Source of the DNA: Acidobacteriaceae bacterium
GTDB taxonomy: Bacteria; Acidobacteriota; Terriglobia; Terriglobales; Acidobacteriaceae
Direction of reading: 5' to 3'
Length of the DNA: 64,000 nt
Assembly (NCBI GenBank): GCA_003131585.1
Contig: PKVW01000023.1
Coordinates: forward strand, 150,123 to 214,122
Each line of letters begins with the position of its first letter. The first letter of the stretch is position 1. The notes beneath the pieces are model-generated. The model did not search any database. It saw only the letters and a program-made list of their open reading frames with translations, and was not told where the DNA came from. Shown in pieces: positions 15,986-25,461 of this stretch. Position numbers and translations under genes: made by a program.

Positions 15986-16537
15986 ATGACAGGACTCAAG
16001 GTTCTGATTTCGCGGGAAGAGATTGCGAAGCGAGTCGCCGAACTGGGCGAGGAAATCACGCGCGACTTCGCGGGACAGCCAGTGATTTTTGTTGGCGTAT
16101 TGAAGGGCTCCGCGATTTTTCTCGCCGACCTGGCGCGACAGGTGAAGCTGGACGCGACGTTTGACTTCATCGGAGTCTCCAGTTACGGGAACCGTCCCAG
16201 TCCCACTCAGGAACTCAAGAGCGGCTGGGATTCCACCGGCGAGGTGAAGCTGACGAAGGACGTAGATCAGTCCATGAAGGATAAGAACGTAATTGTGGTG
16301 GAAGACATTCTGGACACGGGATTGACGCTCACCGTGCTGAAGAAACTGCTGCTGGCGCACCAGCCTCGATCGCTGAAGATCGCGGCCCTTCTCGACAAGC
16401 CATCCCGGCGCAAGCTGCCTTTGCAAGGCGACTATGTCGGCTTCACCATTCCCGATGAGTTCGTCGTGGGCTACGGCCTGGACTATGCCGAACGCTACCG
16501 CAACCTGGCCGACGTCTGCATCGTGCCGCGGGAGTGA
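15986..16537 (+). CDS. hpt: Hypoxanthine phosphoribosyltransferase
   Basis: 183 residues. The phosphoribosyl-diphosphate loop is VIVVEDILDTGLTL, the pyrophosphate loop LKGSAIFLADL, and the purine-contact region DEFVVGYGLDYAERYRNL. The family converts hypoxanthine (and often guanine) plus PRPP to the nucleotide in purine salvage. Length and motif order are normal. A heptamer repeat array follows the stop codon directly. Confidence 0.95.
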   Translation: MTGLKVLISREEIAKRVAELGEEITRDFAGQPVIFVGVLKGSAIFLADLARQVKLDATFDFIGVSSYGNRPSPTQELKSGWDSTGEVKLTKDVDQSMKDKNVIVVEDILDTGLTLTVLKKLLLAHQPRSLKIAALLDKPSRRKLPLQGDYVGFTIPDEFVVGYGLDYAERYRNLADVCIVPRE

Positions 16538-16542
16538 ACTGC

Positions 16543-16697
16543 AGTACCGAGTCCCGAGTCCCGAGTACCGAGTCCCGAGTACGGAAGCAGGCGCACTCCA
16601 ACTCGATCAAGCCAACCTGCATAGTTCACTTCTCAGTTCTCAGTTCTCAGTTCTCAGTTCTCGTTTCCAGTTCTCGGTACTCGGTACTCGGTACTCA
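16543..16697. repeat. Inverted heptamer repeat arrays between hpt and the PP2C gene
   Basis: The left arm repeats seven-base units such as CGAGTCC and CGAGTAC (16543-16583). The right arm repeats CAGTTCT four times and then ACTCGGT three times (16625-16697). The arms are inverted with respect to each other, so the region can fold into a long imperfect hairpin. Confidence 0.8.
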
Positions 16698-16709
16698 AGA
16701 CACGGCTGC

Positions 16710-16715
16710 TATCAT
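16710..16715 (+). promoter_or_regulatory. -10-like element of the PP2C gene
   Basis: GGCTGCTATCAT, with TATCAT ending seven bases before the ATG at 16723. Confidence 0.45.
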
Positions 16716-16722
16716 AGACACA

Positions 16723-18501
16723 ATGGGTTCTGTTCTGAGCAAACACGAAAAGCACGTACAGGTTGATCCGCTGTTGATCGAGGTATCCGACGTCATGTCG
16801 ACGTCGCTCGACCTGGATACGACTCTGCGCCGGGTCGCGGAGGTGGTGCGTAAAGTTATCGACTACGAGATATTCGCCATCCTGCTTCTGAACGAGAAAA
16901 CCCAGGAGCTGCGCTTCCGCTTCCAGGTCGGATATCCTCCGGAGTTCGCCGAGCGCGCCCGGGTCAAGGTGGGCGAAGGAGTGATCGGACAGGCAGCGCA
17001 ATTGCGGCGGGCGATTTTGATCGATGATGTGACGCGAGATCCCAGGTACATCGCTGCCGTACCCAACGTGCGCTCGGAATTGGCGGTGCCGCTCACCACT
17101 AAGAACCGGGTGATTGGAGTAATTGATCTGGAGGCGCGGGATCCAGGCTATTTCAACGAAGAGCACAGCCGCCTGTTGACGCTAATCGCTTCGCGCATGG
17201 CGGCCGGCATCGAGAACGCTCAGCTCTACACGCGCACCACGCGGCAGGCGCGAATTTTGCTGCTGCTGAACGAGATCGCGCGCGAGTTGACCTCGATCTT
17301 GAACCTGGACGAACTGCTGGGCCGGATCGCGGAGCTTCTGCGGCGGTTGATTGACTTTCAGATGTTCAGCATCCTGCTGCTGGATTCGTCCGGCGAGAAG
17401 CTGCAGCATCGTTTCTCGTTGCGCTTCAACGAGAATGTTCACCTGAAGGAAGAGCTTCCGCTCGGGCACGGATTGGTTGGGCATGCGGCGGAGACGAAGC
17501 AGGCGATACTGGTGCCCGACGTGAGCAAAGATCCGCGCTACATCCGGCTCAACCCGGAAACGCGGTCGGAATTGGCCGTTCCTCTGATCTATAAAGACAA
17601 AGTGATCGGCGTCCTCGATCTGGAGCACACGCGGCGCGGTTTTTTTACCGACGACCACCGGCGCACCATGATGACTCTGGCCGCGCAGGTAGCCATTGCC
17701 ATCGAAAACGCGCGCTTGTACGAGGAGATTGCGCGGCAGGAACGCCGGCTGGAGCGGGAGTTGGCCCTGGCGCGGGAGTTGCAAACGCGACTGCTTCCCC
17801 ACGCGCTGCCGAAGCTGGCACACCTGGACTTGGCTGCGAAGTTTATTCCAGCGCGAGCCATCGGCGGAGACCTTTACGACTTCATTCCGTACTCCCTTTC
17901 GCGGCTGGGAATTGTGATTGGCGACGTCAGCGGGAAAGGAGCGCCTGCCGCTATCTACGCAGCCCTGGTGAGCGGAATCCTGCGCTCGCATGCGCCCATT
18001 GAGCCGGGCCCCGCCGAGATGCTCTCGGCGGTCAATTTGTCGCTGGCAGAGCGGCGCATTGAGGCACAATTTGTATCCCTCATTTACGCGGTCTGGGACG
18101 ACGAGCATCGCACCCTTCTGGTGGCCAACTCGGGCTTGCCACGCCCCATTTACGTACACGATGGAAAGAACAATGTGATCGAGGCGACAGGTCTGCCGCT
18201 GGGGCTTTTCGACGATGCGGACTACGACGAGTTTCGATTCAAAATGAAGCCTGGAGACATGTTCGTGTTCTTCAGCGACGGCATTCTGGACGCGCGTAAC
18301 CGGGGCGGAGACCTGTTTGGCCGGGGACGGGTGGAGAAACTGGTCGCGGAATGCGCCGGCCGATCCGCGGACTGCGTGGTGGAATCTCTCTTCAAAGCTG
18401 TGGCCGAGCATTCTGCCGGGGTCGAGACGTTCGATGACCAAACCGTGGTGGCAATCAAGGTCAAGGACGGCGCCGCGCCAGGTCCTTCCAAGCGAAAATG
18501 A
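16723..18501 (+). CDS. GAF-GAF-PP2C (SpoIIE/RsbU-type) serine phosphatase
   Basis: 592 residues from the ATG at 16723; the frame upstream only translates the heptamer repeat. Two GAF sensor domains in tandem (about residues 25-165 and 185-325; both contain the GLVGHAA/GVIGQAA and SELAVPL pattern) are followed by a coiled-coil linker (ERRLERELALARELQTRLLP) and a PP2C domain with GGDLYDF, GDVSGKGAPAA and FFSDGILDARN, the metal-binding Asp residues. Proteins of this plan dephosphorylate anti-anti-sigma factors. No such partner is nearby. Its stop codon overlaps the lysA start by four bases. Confidence 0.9.
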   Translation: MGSVLSKHEKHVQVDPLLIEVSDVMSTSLDLDTTLRRVAEVVRKVIDYEIFAILLLNEKTQELRFRFQVGYPPEFAERARVKVGEGVIGQAAQLRRAILIDDVTRDPRYIAAVPNVRSELAVPLTTKNRVIGVIDLEARDPGYFNEEHSRLLTLIASRMAAGIENAQLYTRTTRQARILLLLNEIARELTSILNLDELLGRIAELLRRLIDFQMFSILLLDSSGEKLQHRFSLRFNENVHLKEELPLGHGLVGHAAETKQAILVPDVSKDPRYIRLNPETRSELAVPLIYKDKVIGVLDLEHTRRGFFTDDHRRTMMTLAAQVAIAIENARLYEEIARQERRLERELALARELQTRLLPHALPKLAHLDLAAKFIPARAIGGDLYDFIPYSLSRLGIVIGDVSGKGAPAAIYAALVSGILRSHAPIEPGPAEMLSAVNLSLAERRIEAQFVSLIYAVWDDEHRTLLVANSGLPRPIYVHDGKNNVIEATGLPLGLFDDADYDEFRFKMKPGDMFVFFSDGILDARNRGGDLFGRGRVEKLVAECAGRSADCVVESLFKAVAEHSAGVETFDDQTVVAIKVKDGAAPGPSKRK

Positions 18502-19856
18502 CTCGGCGCAGCGAAGTTACGGGACCTCTCCACGGTTATTCCGAGCGGCCGCCGGGATTCGTTCTTCACGAGCGCCGGAAAGGGTTATTGCGCCGAAGTG
18601 CGGATTCCGTGCTCCACTGCGAGGCTCTTCCGTTACCGAAACTGGCGGAACGCTACGGAACGCCTCTCTATGTTTATTCGGCAACCGCTATCCGCGAACG
18701 GTTAGGGGCCTTTGAGAATGCGTTTCACGATGTCCCCCACACCATCTGCTATTCCGTCAAGGCGAATTCTAATGTGAGCATTTTGCGTTTGCTGGCGCGG
18801 GCGGGATGTGGCTTTGACGTAGTTTCTGGCGGAGAACTGGAGCGGGTGCTGGCCGCCGACCGCCGCATGGCCACGAAGATTGTGTTCTCCGGCGTGGGAA
18901 AGTCCCGTGACGAGATGACGGCGGCGTTGAAAGTTGGGGTTTTGCTGTTCAATGTGGAAAGCGAGTCGGAACTCTGGGCTTTGGCTGAGCGCGCGACGCA
19001 GTTGCGCACGGTTGCGAGCATAGCTCTTCGGGTGAATCCAGACGTGGCGGCCGACACGCATCCCTACATTTCTACGGGTTTGCATAAGCACAAGTTCGGG
19101 GTGCCCGTCGGCAGTGCGCGCGCTCTCTACGCCAAGGCCTCCGGAGTACGGTATCTGAAAGTTGCGGGAGTGAGCGTCCATATCGGCTCACAGATCACCG
19201 ATGTTGCGCCGTTCGCGGAAGCGGTGGCTCGAGTCGCCGACATTGTTCGCGAGTTGCGCGCCGATGGGCACAGGATCGACTACGTCGATACCGGCGGTGG
19301 GCTCGGGATTGCGTATCAGGAACCGGAACTGGAGTTTGAGGAGTATGTCGCGAAGTATGCGCGTGCTGTGACCACTCACTTGCGCGGGCTGAAGGTGCAT
19401 CTTTTGCTCGAACCGGGACGGGCGATTGTGGGGCCGGCCGGCGTGTTGCTCACTTCTGTTATTTACAGAAAAGAAAACGATGGCAAGCGATTTCTCGTAG
19501 TCGATGCAGCTATGAACGATCTGATTCGGCCTGCTCTTTACGGCGCCTACCACGAGATCGTTCCCGTCGTGCGCCCCGGGAAATCGGCGACCGGAAGTTC
19601 GGCAACGAAAACGGAGATGGTCGATGTGGTAGGCCCGGTATGCGAGTCCGGCGACTTCTTCGCACGTGATCGGGAATTGCCACGAGTGGAGGAAGGCGAC
19701 TTACTTGCGATTCTTGATGCCGGAGCTTACGGGATGGCGCTGGCTTCGAACTACAACACGCGTCCGCGGCCAGCAGAGGTGCTGGTGAGTGGAAAGACAG
19801 TCAAGATCATCCGGCGTCGGGAAAAAGTACGCGAACTGTATTCTGCGGAGTTGTAA
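18498..19856 (+). CDS. lysA: Diaminopimelate decarboxylase
   Basis: 452 residues. The PLP lysine is Lys88 in YSVKAN; the phosphate-binding glycines are in DTGGGLGI, and substrate and dimer residues in GSQITDV, LLEPGRAIVG, and CESGDFFARDR, with AGAYGMALASNYNTRPRPAEVLV at the C-terminus. It decarboxylates meso-diaminopimelate to lysine. A basic extension of about 35 residues precedes the usual start, and the ATG overlaps the PP2C stop (ATGA), so the start is set by translational coupling. The pairing of lysA with a PP2C phosphatase is unusual. Confidence 0.95.
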   Translation: MTRRSEVTGPLHGYSERPPGFVLHERRKGLLRRSADSVLHCEALPLPKLAERYGTPLYVYSATAIRERLGAFENAFHDVPHTICYSVKANSNVSILRLLARAGCGFDVVSGGELERVLAADRRMATKIVFSGVGKSRDEMTAALKVGVLLFNVESESELWALAERATQLRTVASIALRVNPDVAADTHPYISTGLHKHKFGVPVGSARALYAKASGVRYLKVAGVSVHIGSQITDVAPFAEAVARVADIVRELRADGHRIDYVDTGGGLGIAYQEPELEFEEYVAKYARAVTTHLRGLKVHLLLEPGRAIVGPAGVLLTSVIYRKENDGKRFLVVDAAMNDLIRPALYGAYHEIVPVVRPGKSATGSSATKTEMVDVVGPVCESGDFFARDRELPRVEEGDLLAILDAGAYGMALASNYNTRPRPAEVLVSGKTVKIIRRREKVRELYSAEL

Positions 19857-19884
19857 ATACAACGGCCCAGTCCGCAAGTGTGGG

Positions 19885-20766
19885 TTATCTTTCTCCCCAC
19901 TTCAGCTTCGTGCGGAGCACATGGAAGAAATCAGTATCGGTGCGGAACAGGCTGACCTTGTGCTCGGACCGGCGGCAGCGAACTCGGTCTCCATCCCGCA
20001 GATCAAGGCCGGGCTGGCCGTCCAGGCTGAGGTACGCGACTTCCTCGTCGCTGCGCAGCAGAATTTCGACCACGGCCGAATCCGGCACAACCAGTGGGCG
20101 GTGCGTGAGCGAATGCGGCGCCACCGGAGTGATCACAAAGGCATTGACCGTCGGCATGACCACGGGGCCGCCCGCGGACAGAGAGTAGGCAGTCGAACCT
20201 GTAGGCGTGGCCACGATCATTCCGTCGGCCCGGTAGCTGGAGACGAACACCTTGTCGATGAAGAGATCGTAGTTATTGAGGCGAGCGAGCGCAGTCTTGT
20301 TGACCACAACGTCGTTGAAGGCCATGTAACTTCCCAGGATCTCTTCGCCGCGCAGCAGATCACACTGCATTAGAGAACGCCGCTCCAGGGCGGTGCGGCC
20401 CTGCGCGATCGCGTCGAGCATCGGGAAGAGCGACGAAAGCGGAACGTCCGTGAGGAAGCCGAGAGAACCCAGGTTCACGCCGAGCAGTGGAGCATCGCTT
20501 GCAGCCGTGGCTCGGACCGCCGAGAGTAATGTCCCGTCGCCGCCCAGCACGACGACCAGATCCAAAGGCCGGGTGGACATTTGCGAGCGCAGCATCTCCT
20601 CGTGGCCACTGGAATACTTGGCCGTCTCCGGATCGACAATGACCTTGTAGGCATGGGCATGGAGCCATGCCAGCAGTTCGGGAAAGATGCGCGCAACCTC
20701 CGGGCGCGCCGGACGAGAAATAATGGCCGCGACTTTCGACCGGGAAGATAAGGGCGAGCTTGCCAT
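19885..20766 (-). CDS. nadK: NAD kinase
   Basis: 293 residues. VVVLGGDGTLLSAVR (GGDGT at residues 75-79) is the kinase signature; LGVNLGSLGFLTD, the nucleotide-site ATPTGSTAYSLSAGGP and VVMPTVNAFVITPVAPHSLTHRPLV follow in the normal order. It phosphorylates NAD to NADP using ATP. The gene converges on lysA with 28 bases between and lies downstream of tlyA on the same strand, a frequent bacterial pair. Confidence 0.95.
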   Translation of the reverse strand: MASSPLSSRSKVAAIISRPARPEVARIFPELLAWLHAHAYKVIVDPETAKYSSGHEEMLRSQMSTRPLDLVVVLGGDGTLLSAVRATAASDAPLLGVNLGSLGFLTDVPLSSLFPMLDAIAQGRTALERRSLMQCDLLRGEEILGSYMAFNDVVVNKTALARLNNYDLFIDKVFVSSYRADGMIVATPTGSTAYSLSAGGPVVMPTVNAFVITPVAPHSLTHRPLVVPDSAVVEILLRSDEEVAYLSLDGQPGLDLRDGDRVRCRRSEHKVSLFRTDTDFFHVLRTKLKWGER

Positions 20767-20835
20767 GGCGATAGAAGAAGAGAGAAAGAGAGATTGTACA
20801 GAATTCGCAGGAAAAAGCTTTAACTCCTGAGGGCA

Positions 20836-20859
20836 CCCTTCGACTGCGCTCAGGGCAGA
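20836..20859. repeat. Dispersed repeat CCCTTCGAC..CTCAGGGCAG
   Basis: CCCTTCGACTGCGCTCAGGG is an imperfect hairpin; a related copy is at 54704-54726. It lies between nadK and tlyA. Confidence 0.5.
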
Positions 20860-20877
20860 CTTCGGAACATCAGGGGA

Positions 20878-21663
20878 TTAGAAGACTCCCCAGAGAAGGA
20901 ACTCGCGGTTACCCTCCGCGCCGAGAATGGGCGATTCGATGACATCGGTGCGAGTACAGGCTAGGGCCAGCAAAGTTCTCTTCACCTTCTCGACGGCCGC
21001 CAACTGAGCCGCCTCGTCGCGCACAATGCCTCCCTTGCCGACGAATTCCCTTCCCGCCTCGAATTGAGGTTTAACGAGGACGATCACCTGCCGGCCACGG
21101 CGCTCATCGAAGGACGGCGGGAAGGCGGCATTGACTACCGGAGGGAGAACCAAGGCCGCCGAAATGAAAGCCACGTCGATCACGATAAGGTCTACTTTTT
21201 GACCGATGACCTCGTCCGTCACGTACCGGGCGTTGATTTTTTCCAGGAGTCGAACGCGGGGATCCTGGCGCAGTTTGAAATCCATCTGCCCGTAACCGGT
21301 ATCTACCGCGATCACGCGAGTTGCACCATGCTGCAGTAGGCAATCGGTGAACCCGCCGGTGGAAGCGCCGACATCGAGACAAACTTTGCCCTCGACATCG
21401 ATAGGCCAGTGTTCAAGCGCGCGCTCAAGTTTGAGCCCGCCGCGGCTGACGTACTGCAGGTCTTTGCCGAGCAGGCGGATCGCGGCGTCGGCCACGACTC
21501 GCGCGCCAGCTTTGTCGTGCTTCTGGTCGTTGACCAACACTTTCCCCGCGAGAATAAGAGCCTGGGCCCGTTCTCGGGAGGCAGCCAGTCCACGGTCGAC
21601 GAGAAGTTTGTCGAGTCTGAGTTTCAAAGTAGGCTCGGGAGCTGAGGGTTCGCGCGACGACAC
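20878..21663 (-). CDS. tlyA: TlyA-family rRNA 2'-O-methyltransferase
   Basis: About 261 residues from a GTG at 21663. No ATG is available; TTG codons at 21714 and 21627 are alternatives, the last starting directly at KLRLDKLLVDRGL. An S4 RNA-binding domain (RLDKLLVDRGLAASRERAQALILAGKVLVN) is joined to a SAM methyltransferase (CLDVGASTGGFTDCLLQHGA, AVDTGYGQMDFKL, and VLVKPQFEAGRE). TlyA proteins methylate cytidines in 16S and 23S rRNA; the name haemolysin A is historical. The gene precedes nadK on the same strand. Confidence 0.9.
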   Translation of the reverse strand: MSSREPSAPEPTLKLRLDKLLVDRGLAASRERAQALILAGKVLVNDQKHDKAGARVVADAAIRLLGKDLQYVSRGGLKLERALEHWPIDVEGKVCLDVGASTGGFTDCLLQHGATRVIAVDTGYGQMDFKLRQDPRVRLLEKINARYVTDEVIGQKVDLIVIDVAFISAALVLPPVVNAAFPPSFDERRGRQVIVLVKPQFEAGREFVGKGGIVRDEAAQLAAVEKVKRTLLALACTRTDVIESPILGAEGNREFLLWGVF

Positions 21664-21820
21664 GGATTGATTTGCGGTAGCGCCACTAAAGTGCCAGCAC
21701 TCGCTCCGGTGCAAAGTGCTGAACCGTCTCTCGCTGAATCACTTACGAAGATACTTTCGTGCTTTTCCACAGAATTTTCCACGGTTGTGTTGAAAACTTC
21801 TTCGGCTTCGCGGGTACTCA

Positions 21821-21851
21821 AGAAGAAGAGCCGCCCGCAAGGGGCGGCTCT
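21821..21851 (-). terminator. Probable terminator of yebC
   Basis: A ten-base-pair stem AGAGCCGCCC / GGGCGGCTCT with a five-base loop, followed on the minus strand by TCTTCTT. It lies 26 bases past the yebC stop. The pyrimidine tract is short of a true U run. Confidence 0.55.
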
Positions 21852-21876
21852 GGGGCGAGAATGTTCCGGCGCGCAG

Positions 21877-22626
21877 TTAGCCGGCCACTTCTTCCATCAG
21901 CTTCTCGTCAATGTCGAAGTTGGAGTGCACGTTCTGCACATCGTCCTGATCTTCGAGCGCCTCCATAAGACGGATCATCGTGTTGGCGGCCTGACCTTCG
22001 AGCTTGATGTAGTTCTGGGGAATCATGGCGACGCTGGACGATGCCGGCTCGATTCCAGCTTTCTTTACAGCCTCGAGCACTGTCTCGTATGCGGAGGGTT
22101 CGGTCAGTATCTCCCAATTCTCGCCATCATCGTTCAGATCCTCGCCACCAGCCTCGAGAACGATGTTCATCAGGTCGTCCTCTTTCGCGGCGCCCTTCGG
22201 GATGATGATGTCGCCCTTCTTGTGGAACATCCAGGAGACCGCACCGGCTTCGGCCATATTGCCGCCGTTCTTCCCAAAGCAGTGGCGGATTTCACTGACC
22301 GTACGGTTGCGGTTGTCAGTGTTGATCTCCAGCAGAACTGCCGCGCCACCCGGGCCGTAGCCCTCGAGAGAAAACTCCTCGTAAGTAGCCCCGGGCAGTT
22401 CTCCGGTGCCGCGCTGAATGGCCCGCTTGATGTTTTCGGCGGGCATATTCTCGGCTTTGGCGGCAACGATGGCGCCGCGCAGCCGCGGGTTGGAATCAGG
22501 GTCGCCGCCGCCGTTCTTCGCGGCAATACCGATTTCCTTGATGAGGCGGGTAAAAATCTTGCCGCGCTTGGCGTCCAGCGCGCCCTTCTTGTGCTTGATT
22601 GTGGCCCATTTTGAATGGCCAGACAT
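21877..22626 (-). CDS. yebC: YebC/PmpR-family regulator (TACO1-like)
   Basis: 249 residues, full length. It begins [28 protein letters not shown] and contains [49 protein letters not shown] and [11 protein letters not shown], all highly conserved in YebC. The family was described as transcription regulators; more recent work links YebC/TACO1 to relief of ribosome stalling. It lies alone, divergent from the kinase gene. Confidence 0.95.
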   Translation of the reverse strand: MSGHSKWATIKHKKGALDAKRGKIFTRLIKEIGIAAKNGGGDPDSNPRLRGAIVAAKAENMPAENIKRAIQRGTGELPGATYEEFSLEGYGPGGAAVLLEINTDNRNRTVSEIRHCFGKNGGNMAEAGAVSWMFHKKGDIIIPKGAAKEDDLMNIVLEAGGEDLNDDGENWEILTEPSAYETVLEAVKKAGIEPASSSVAMIPQNYIKLEGQAANTMIRLMEALEDQDDVQNVHSNFDIDEKLMEEVAG

Positions 22627-22833
22627 GGCTAGACCTCGTATCTAACGATCTCGGTTCAACGCGGGATTCGCCCATAGAAAGATCACAGGCTGCCTCGAAA
22701 GTATGCGGGCGAATTAGGAAGTATAGCACGCTACGATTCCGCCGGTCGCGGCATTTCCTCCGAAACAACGGGCCGACCGGGCCGGGACAAGATTTCCCGC
22801 TATTGGGCCGCCTTCCAGGCTTCTTACTCGGTA

Positions 22834-22863
22834 TTGACTGCAATGGACATGCACCCCTACCAT
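22834..22863 (+). promoter_or_regulatory. Possible promoter of the kinase gene
   Basis: TTGACT (22834-22839), an 18-base spacer and TACCAT (22858-22863), 20 bases before the ATG at 22884. Confidence 0.35.
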
Positions 22864-22883
22864 GCCAGCGGGGCGTCCTGCAC

Positions 22884-25436
22884 ATGACTGGCCAGGTCAT
22901 AGGTCACTACCGAGTTCTCGAGAAAATCGGCGCTGGAGCTATGGGCGAGGTTTTTCGGGCGCGCGATGAAAGGCTGGGGCGCGATGTCGCTCTGAAGCTG
23001 ATCCGGCCGGCTTCCAGCGACAACCCCGATCATCTCCGCCGTTTCGAATTAGAAGCCCGCGCCGTCGCGGCGCTGAATCATCCCAATATTGTAGCTATTT
23101 ATGATGTTGGCTTCGACGAAGGGTCTCCCTACATCGTTTGTGAATTGCTGGAAGGCGAGACCCTGCGCAAACGGCTGGCTGGCGGAGCGTTGCCCGTTCG
23201 CCTGACCGTCGACTACTCGCTGCAAATCGCACAGGGCCTGATCGCGGCACATGATCGCCGCATCATTCATCGTGACCTGAAACCGGAAAACCTATTTGTG
23301 ACCACCGATGGACGGGTCAAGATCCTCGATTTTGGAGTGGCAAAACTGCAATCCGGGCCGGAAGAATCCGGACGCTCCGTGGAAGACTTGACCACTGTCA
23401 CCAAAAGCGGCGCTGTAGTCGGTACTGTCGCCTATATGTCACCCGAGCAACTGCGGGGCAAGCCAGTGGACCACCGCAGCGACATCTTCAGTGTGGGCGC
23501 GATTCTTTACGAAATGTTGACCGGCCGCCGGGCCTTTCGCGGCGAGACCGAGGTTGACACAATTACCGCGGTGCTCCTGGAAGATCCTCCAGAAATCAAT
23601 CTGGAGCAGTCCAGCGTCCCCGTATCATTCCAGCAAATCGTGCGTCATTGTCTGGAGAAAGAGCCGGAGAATCGCTTTCAATCGGCACGCGATCTGGCAT
23701 TTGCGCTGGACACTCTTGCAAACGCTTCCGGCGGACGGGCAACTCACTTCGGGGTTCCGGGGATGCAAGCGAAGGTCGTCCCCTGGGCCGTGGCAGGAGT
23801 GCTTCTGGTTGCAACGCTACTGCTCCTGGGTAATCAGTGGCGCCAGAAGACTTTGTCTCCCTCTTACCGGCGTCTAACCTTTGAACAGGGCACGGTGTAC
23901 TCGGCGCGCTTCGCGCCCGACTTTCGTGCAATTGTGTACGGTGCGGCTTGGAACGGCAAGCCAGTGCAGATATTCTCCACCGTCGGGGATTCCCTCTTAA
24001 CTCAGCCGCTCAACCTCACGGACGCAAACTTGCTCGCGATTTCTCACACCGGCGAACTGGCGGTGGCCCTGCACGGGGCTCACACGGCACATCTGGAAAC
24101 GGAAGGAGGCACGCTGGCTCGCACACCGCTTGCCGGAGGGTCTCCTCGAGAAGTCCTCGAAGACGTTCCGTGGGCAGACTGGGATGCAAATGGCGAACTC
24201 GCCGTGGTCCACCATACTCAGGGCCGTGATCGAATTGAGTATCCGATTGGTCATGTTCTATACCAAAGCAACGGCTGGATCAGCCACCTTCGTTTTGCGC
24301 CGCAAGCCGACAAACTCGCCTTTATGGACCATCCTGCATTGTGGGATGATCGTGGGTCCGTCTTCCTCATAGACCTTAGCGGCCATCGGAGTGCGCTTAC
24401 GTCCGAGTGGGAATCTGAGGACGGTCTGGCCTGGAGTCCCGATGGGAAAGAGGTCTGGTTTACAGGCGTCGAACAGGGTATCAACCGAGACTTGGTCGCC
24501 GTGAATATGTCTGGACGGATTCGCAGTGTACTGGACCTGCCTGCCGGCATGACTCTGGAGGATGTAGCGCCGGATGGCCGCGTGCTGGTTAGCCTGGATG
24601 CCGAACGTCTTGCTATGGCCACCGCCGCAGGGAACGGCAAGCCTGTGGATCTTTCCTGGCACGATTGGGACATTGCCAAAGACATTTCCCGCGATGGGCA
24701 GTCGGTCTTGTTCGAAGATTCCAGTGAAGCCGCCGGGACTCACTATTCCGTTGCCATTCGCAAGATCGACGGCACGCCGCCCGTGCAACTGGGTGCAGGA
24801 AGCGCGGGCAGCCTTTCCCCCGATGGCAAATGGGCGATTTCCATTCTCACGGGCGGCACAGGACAGGTGACGCTCGTTCCCATCGGCCCCGGTCAATCTC
24901 GCGCGATTGCCGTACCCGGGCTGGAGCACATTCACAACGGCTCGGCCCATTTCCTGGCGGATGGAAAACGCATCACCGTCAATGCCAACGAATACGGCCG
25001 CGGCGTTCGCTGCTATCTGGTGGATTTAGCCGGCGGTAAACCGATACCGATTACGCCGGAAGGGATTACCGGCGGGTTAGTTTCACCCGACGGCCAATAC
25101 ATTCTTCGAGCCAATGACGCAACAGTAATCGCGGCGTATCCTATCGCTGGGGGTGCGCCCCGTCCCATCCCCGATCTCGAACCGGGTTTTATTCCCGTCC
25201 AGTGGTCGGAGGACAACTCGGCAGTTTATGGGTATCGACCCGGCCAGGTTCCAACCAAGGTGTACAAGGTCAACGTGGTTACCGGTAAAAAAATTCTCAT
25301 CCAGGAATTGCAACCCGAGACAACTGCCGGCGTGGTTACCATCGCGCCCGTGGTTGTAACCCGCGACGGTTCGCGCTCCGCCTACAGCTACTACCAGGTC
25401 TTCTCCGTGCTTTATGTAATTTCGGGCTTGCGATAG
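22884..25436 (+). CDS. Membrane Ser/Thr protein kinase with propeller-like extracellular domain
   Basis: 850 residues from the ATG at 22884. Residues 8-275 are a Hanks-type kinase: glycine loop GAGAMGEV, Lys38, HRDLKPEN (His129), DFG (149-151) and GTVAYMSPEQLRG. A single membrane helix follows (about 296-316), then about 530 residues outside with repeats typical of WD40-like/TolB propellers (SARFAPDFRAIVYGA, LAWSPDGKEVWFTG, SLSPDGKWAISI, VSPDGQYILRAN). Receptor-like kinases of this plan are numerous in Acidobacteriota. The ligand and targets are unknown. The gene converges on the oxygenase pair. Confidence 0.9.
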   Translation: MTGQVIGHYRVLEKIGAGAMGEVFRARDERLGRDVALKLIRPASSDNPDHLRRFELEARAVAALNHPNIVAIYDVGFDEGSPYIVCELLEGETLRKRLAGGALPVRLTVDYSLQIAQGLIAAHDRRIIHRDLKPENLFVTTDGRVKILDFGVAKLQSGPEESGRSVEDLTTVTKSGAVVGTVAYMSPEQLRGKPVDHRSDIFSVGAILYEMLTGRRAFRGETEVDTITAVLLEDPPEINLEQSSVPVSFQQIVRHCLEKEPENRFQSARDLAFALDTLANASGGRATHFGVPGMQAKVVPWAVAGVLLVATLLLLGNQWRQKTLSPSYRRLTFEQGTVYSARFAPDFRAIVYGAAWNGKPVQIFSTVGDSLLTQPLNLTDANLLAISHTGELAVALHGAHTAHLETEGGTLARTPLAGGSPREVLEDVPWADWDANGELAVVHHTQGRDRIEYPIGHVLYQSNGWISHLRFAPQADKLAFMDHPALWDDRGSVFLIDLSGHRSALTSEWESEDGLAWSPDGKEVWFTGVEQGINRDLVAVNMSGRIRSVLDLPAGMTLEDVAPDGRVLVSLDAERLAMATAAGNGKPVDLSWHDWDIAKDISRDGQSVLFEDSSEAAGTHYSVAIRKIDGTPPVQLGAGSAGSLSPDGKWAISILTGGTGQVTLVPIGPGQSRAIAVPGLEHIHNGSAHFLADGKRITVNANEYGRGVRCYLVDLAGGKPIPITPEGITGGLVSPDGQYILRANDATVIAAYPIAGGAPRPIPDLEPGFIPVQWSEDNSAVYGYRPGQVPTKVYKVNVVTGKKILIQELQPETTAGVVTIAPVVVTRDGSRSAYSYYQVFSVLYVISGLR

Positions 25437-25461
25437 AGCAGCCGGCCCCCTACTGGACTGC

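Noticed and set aside
15886..16170. N-terminal extension of the UPF0173 hydrolase
   Set aside because: It overlaps the divergent hpt gene and its promoter; the family starts at the ATG at 15885.
16534..16722. N-terminal extension of the PP2C protein in frame from 16534
   Set aside because: The extra residues are only the translation of the heptamer repeat, and the -10 hexamer lies just before the ATG at 16723.
17182..18441. 419-codon open frame antisense to the GAF-PP2C gene
   Set aside because: The plus strand encodes well-marked GAF and PP2C motifs; the antisense frame is rich in Arg, Gln and His with no recognisable domain.
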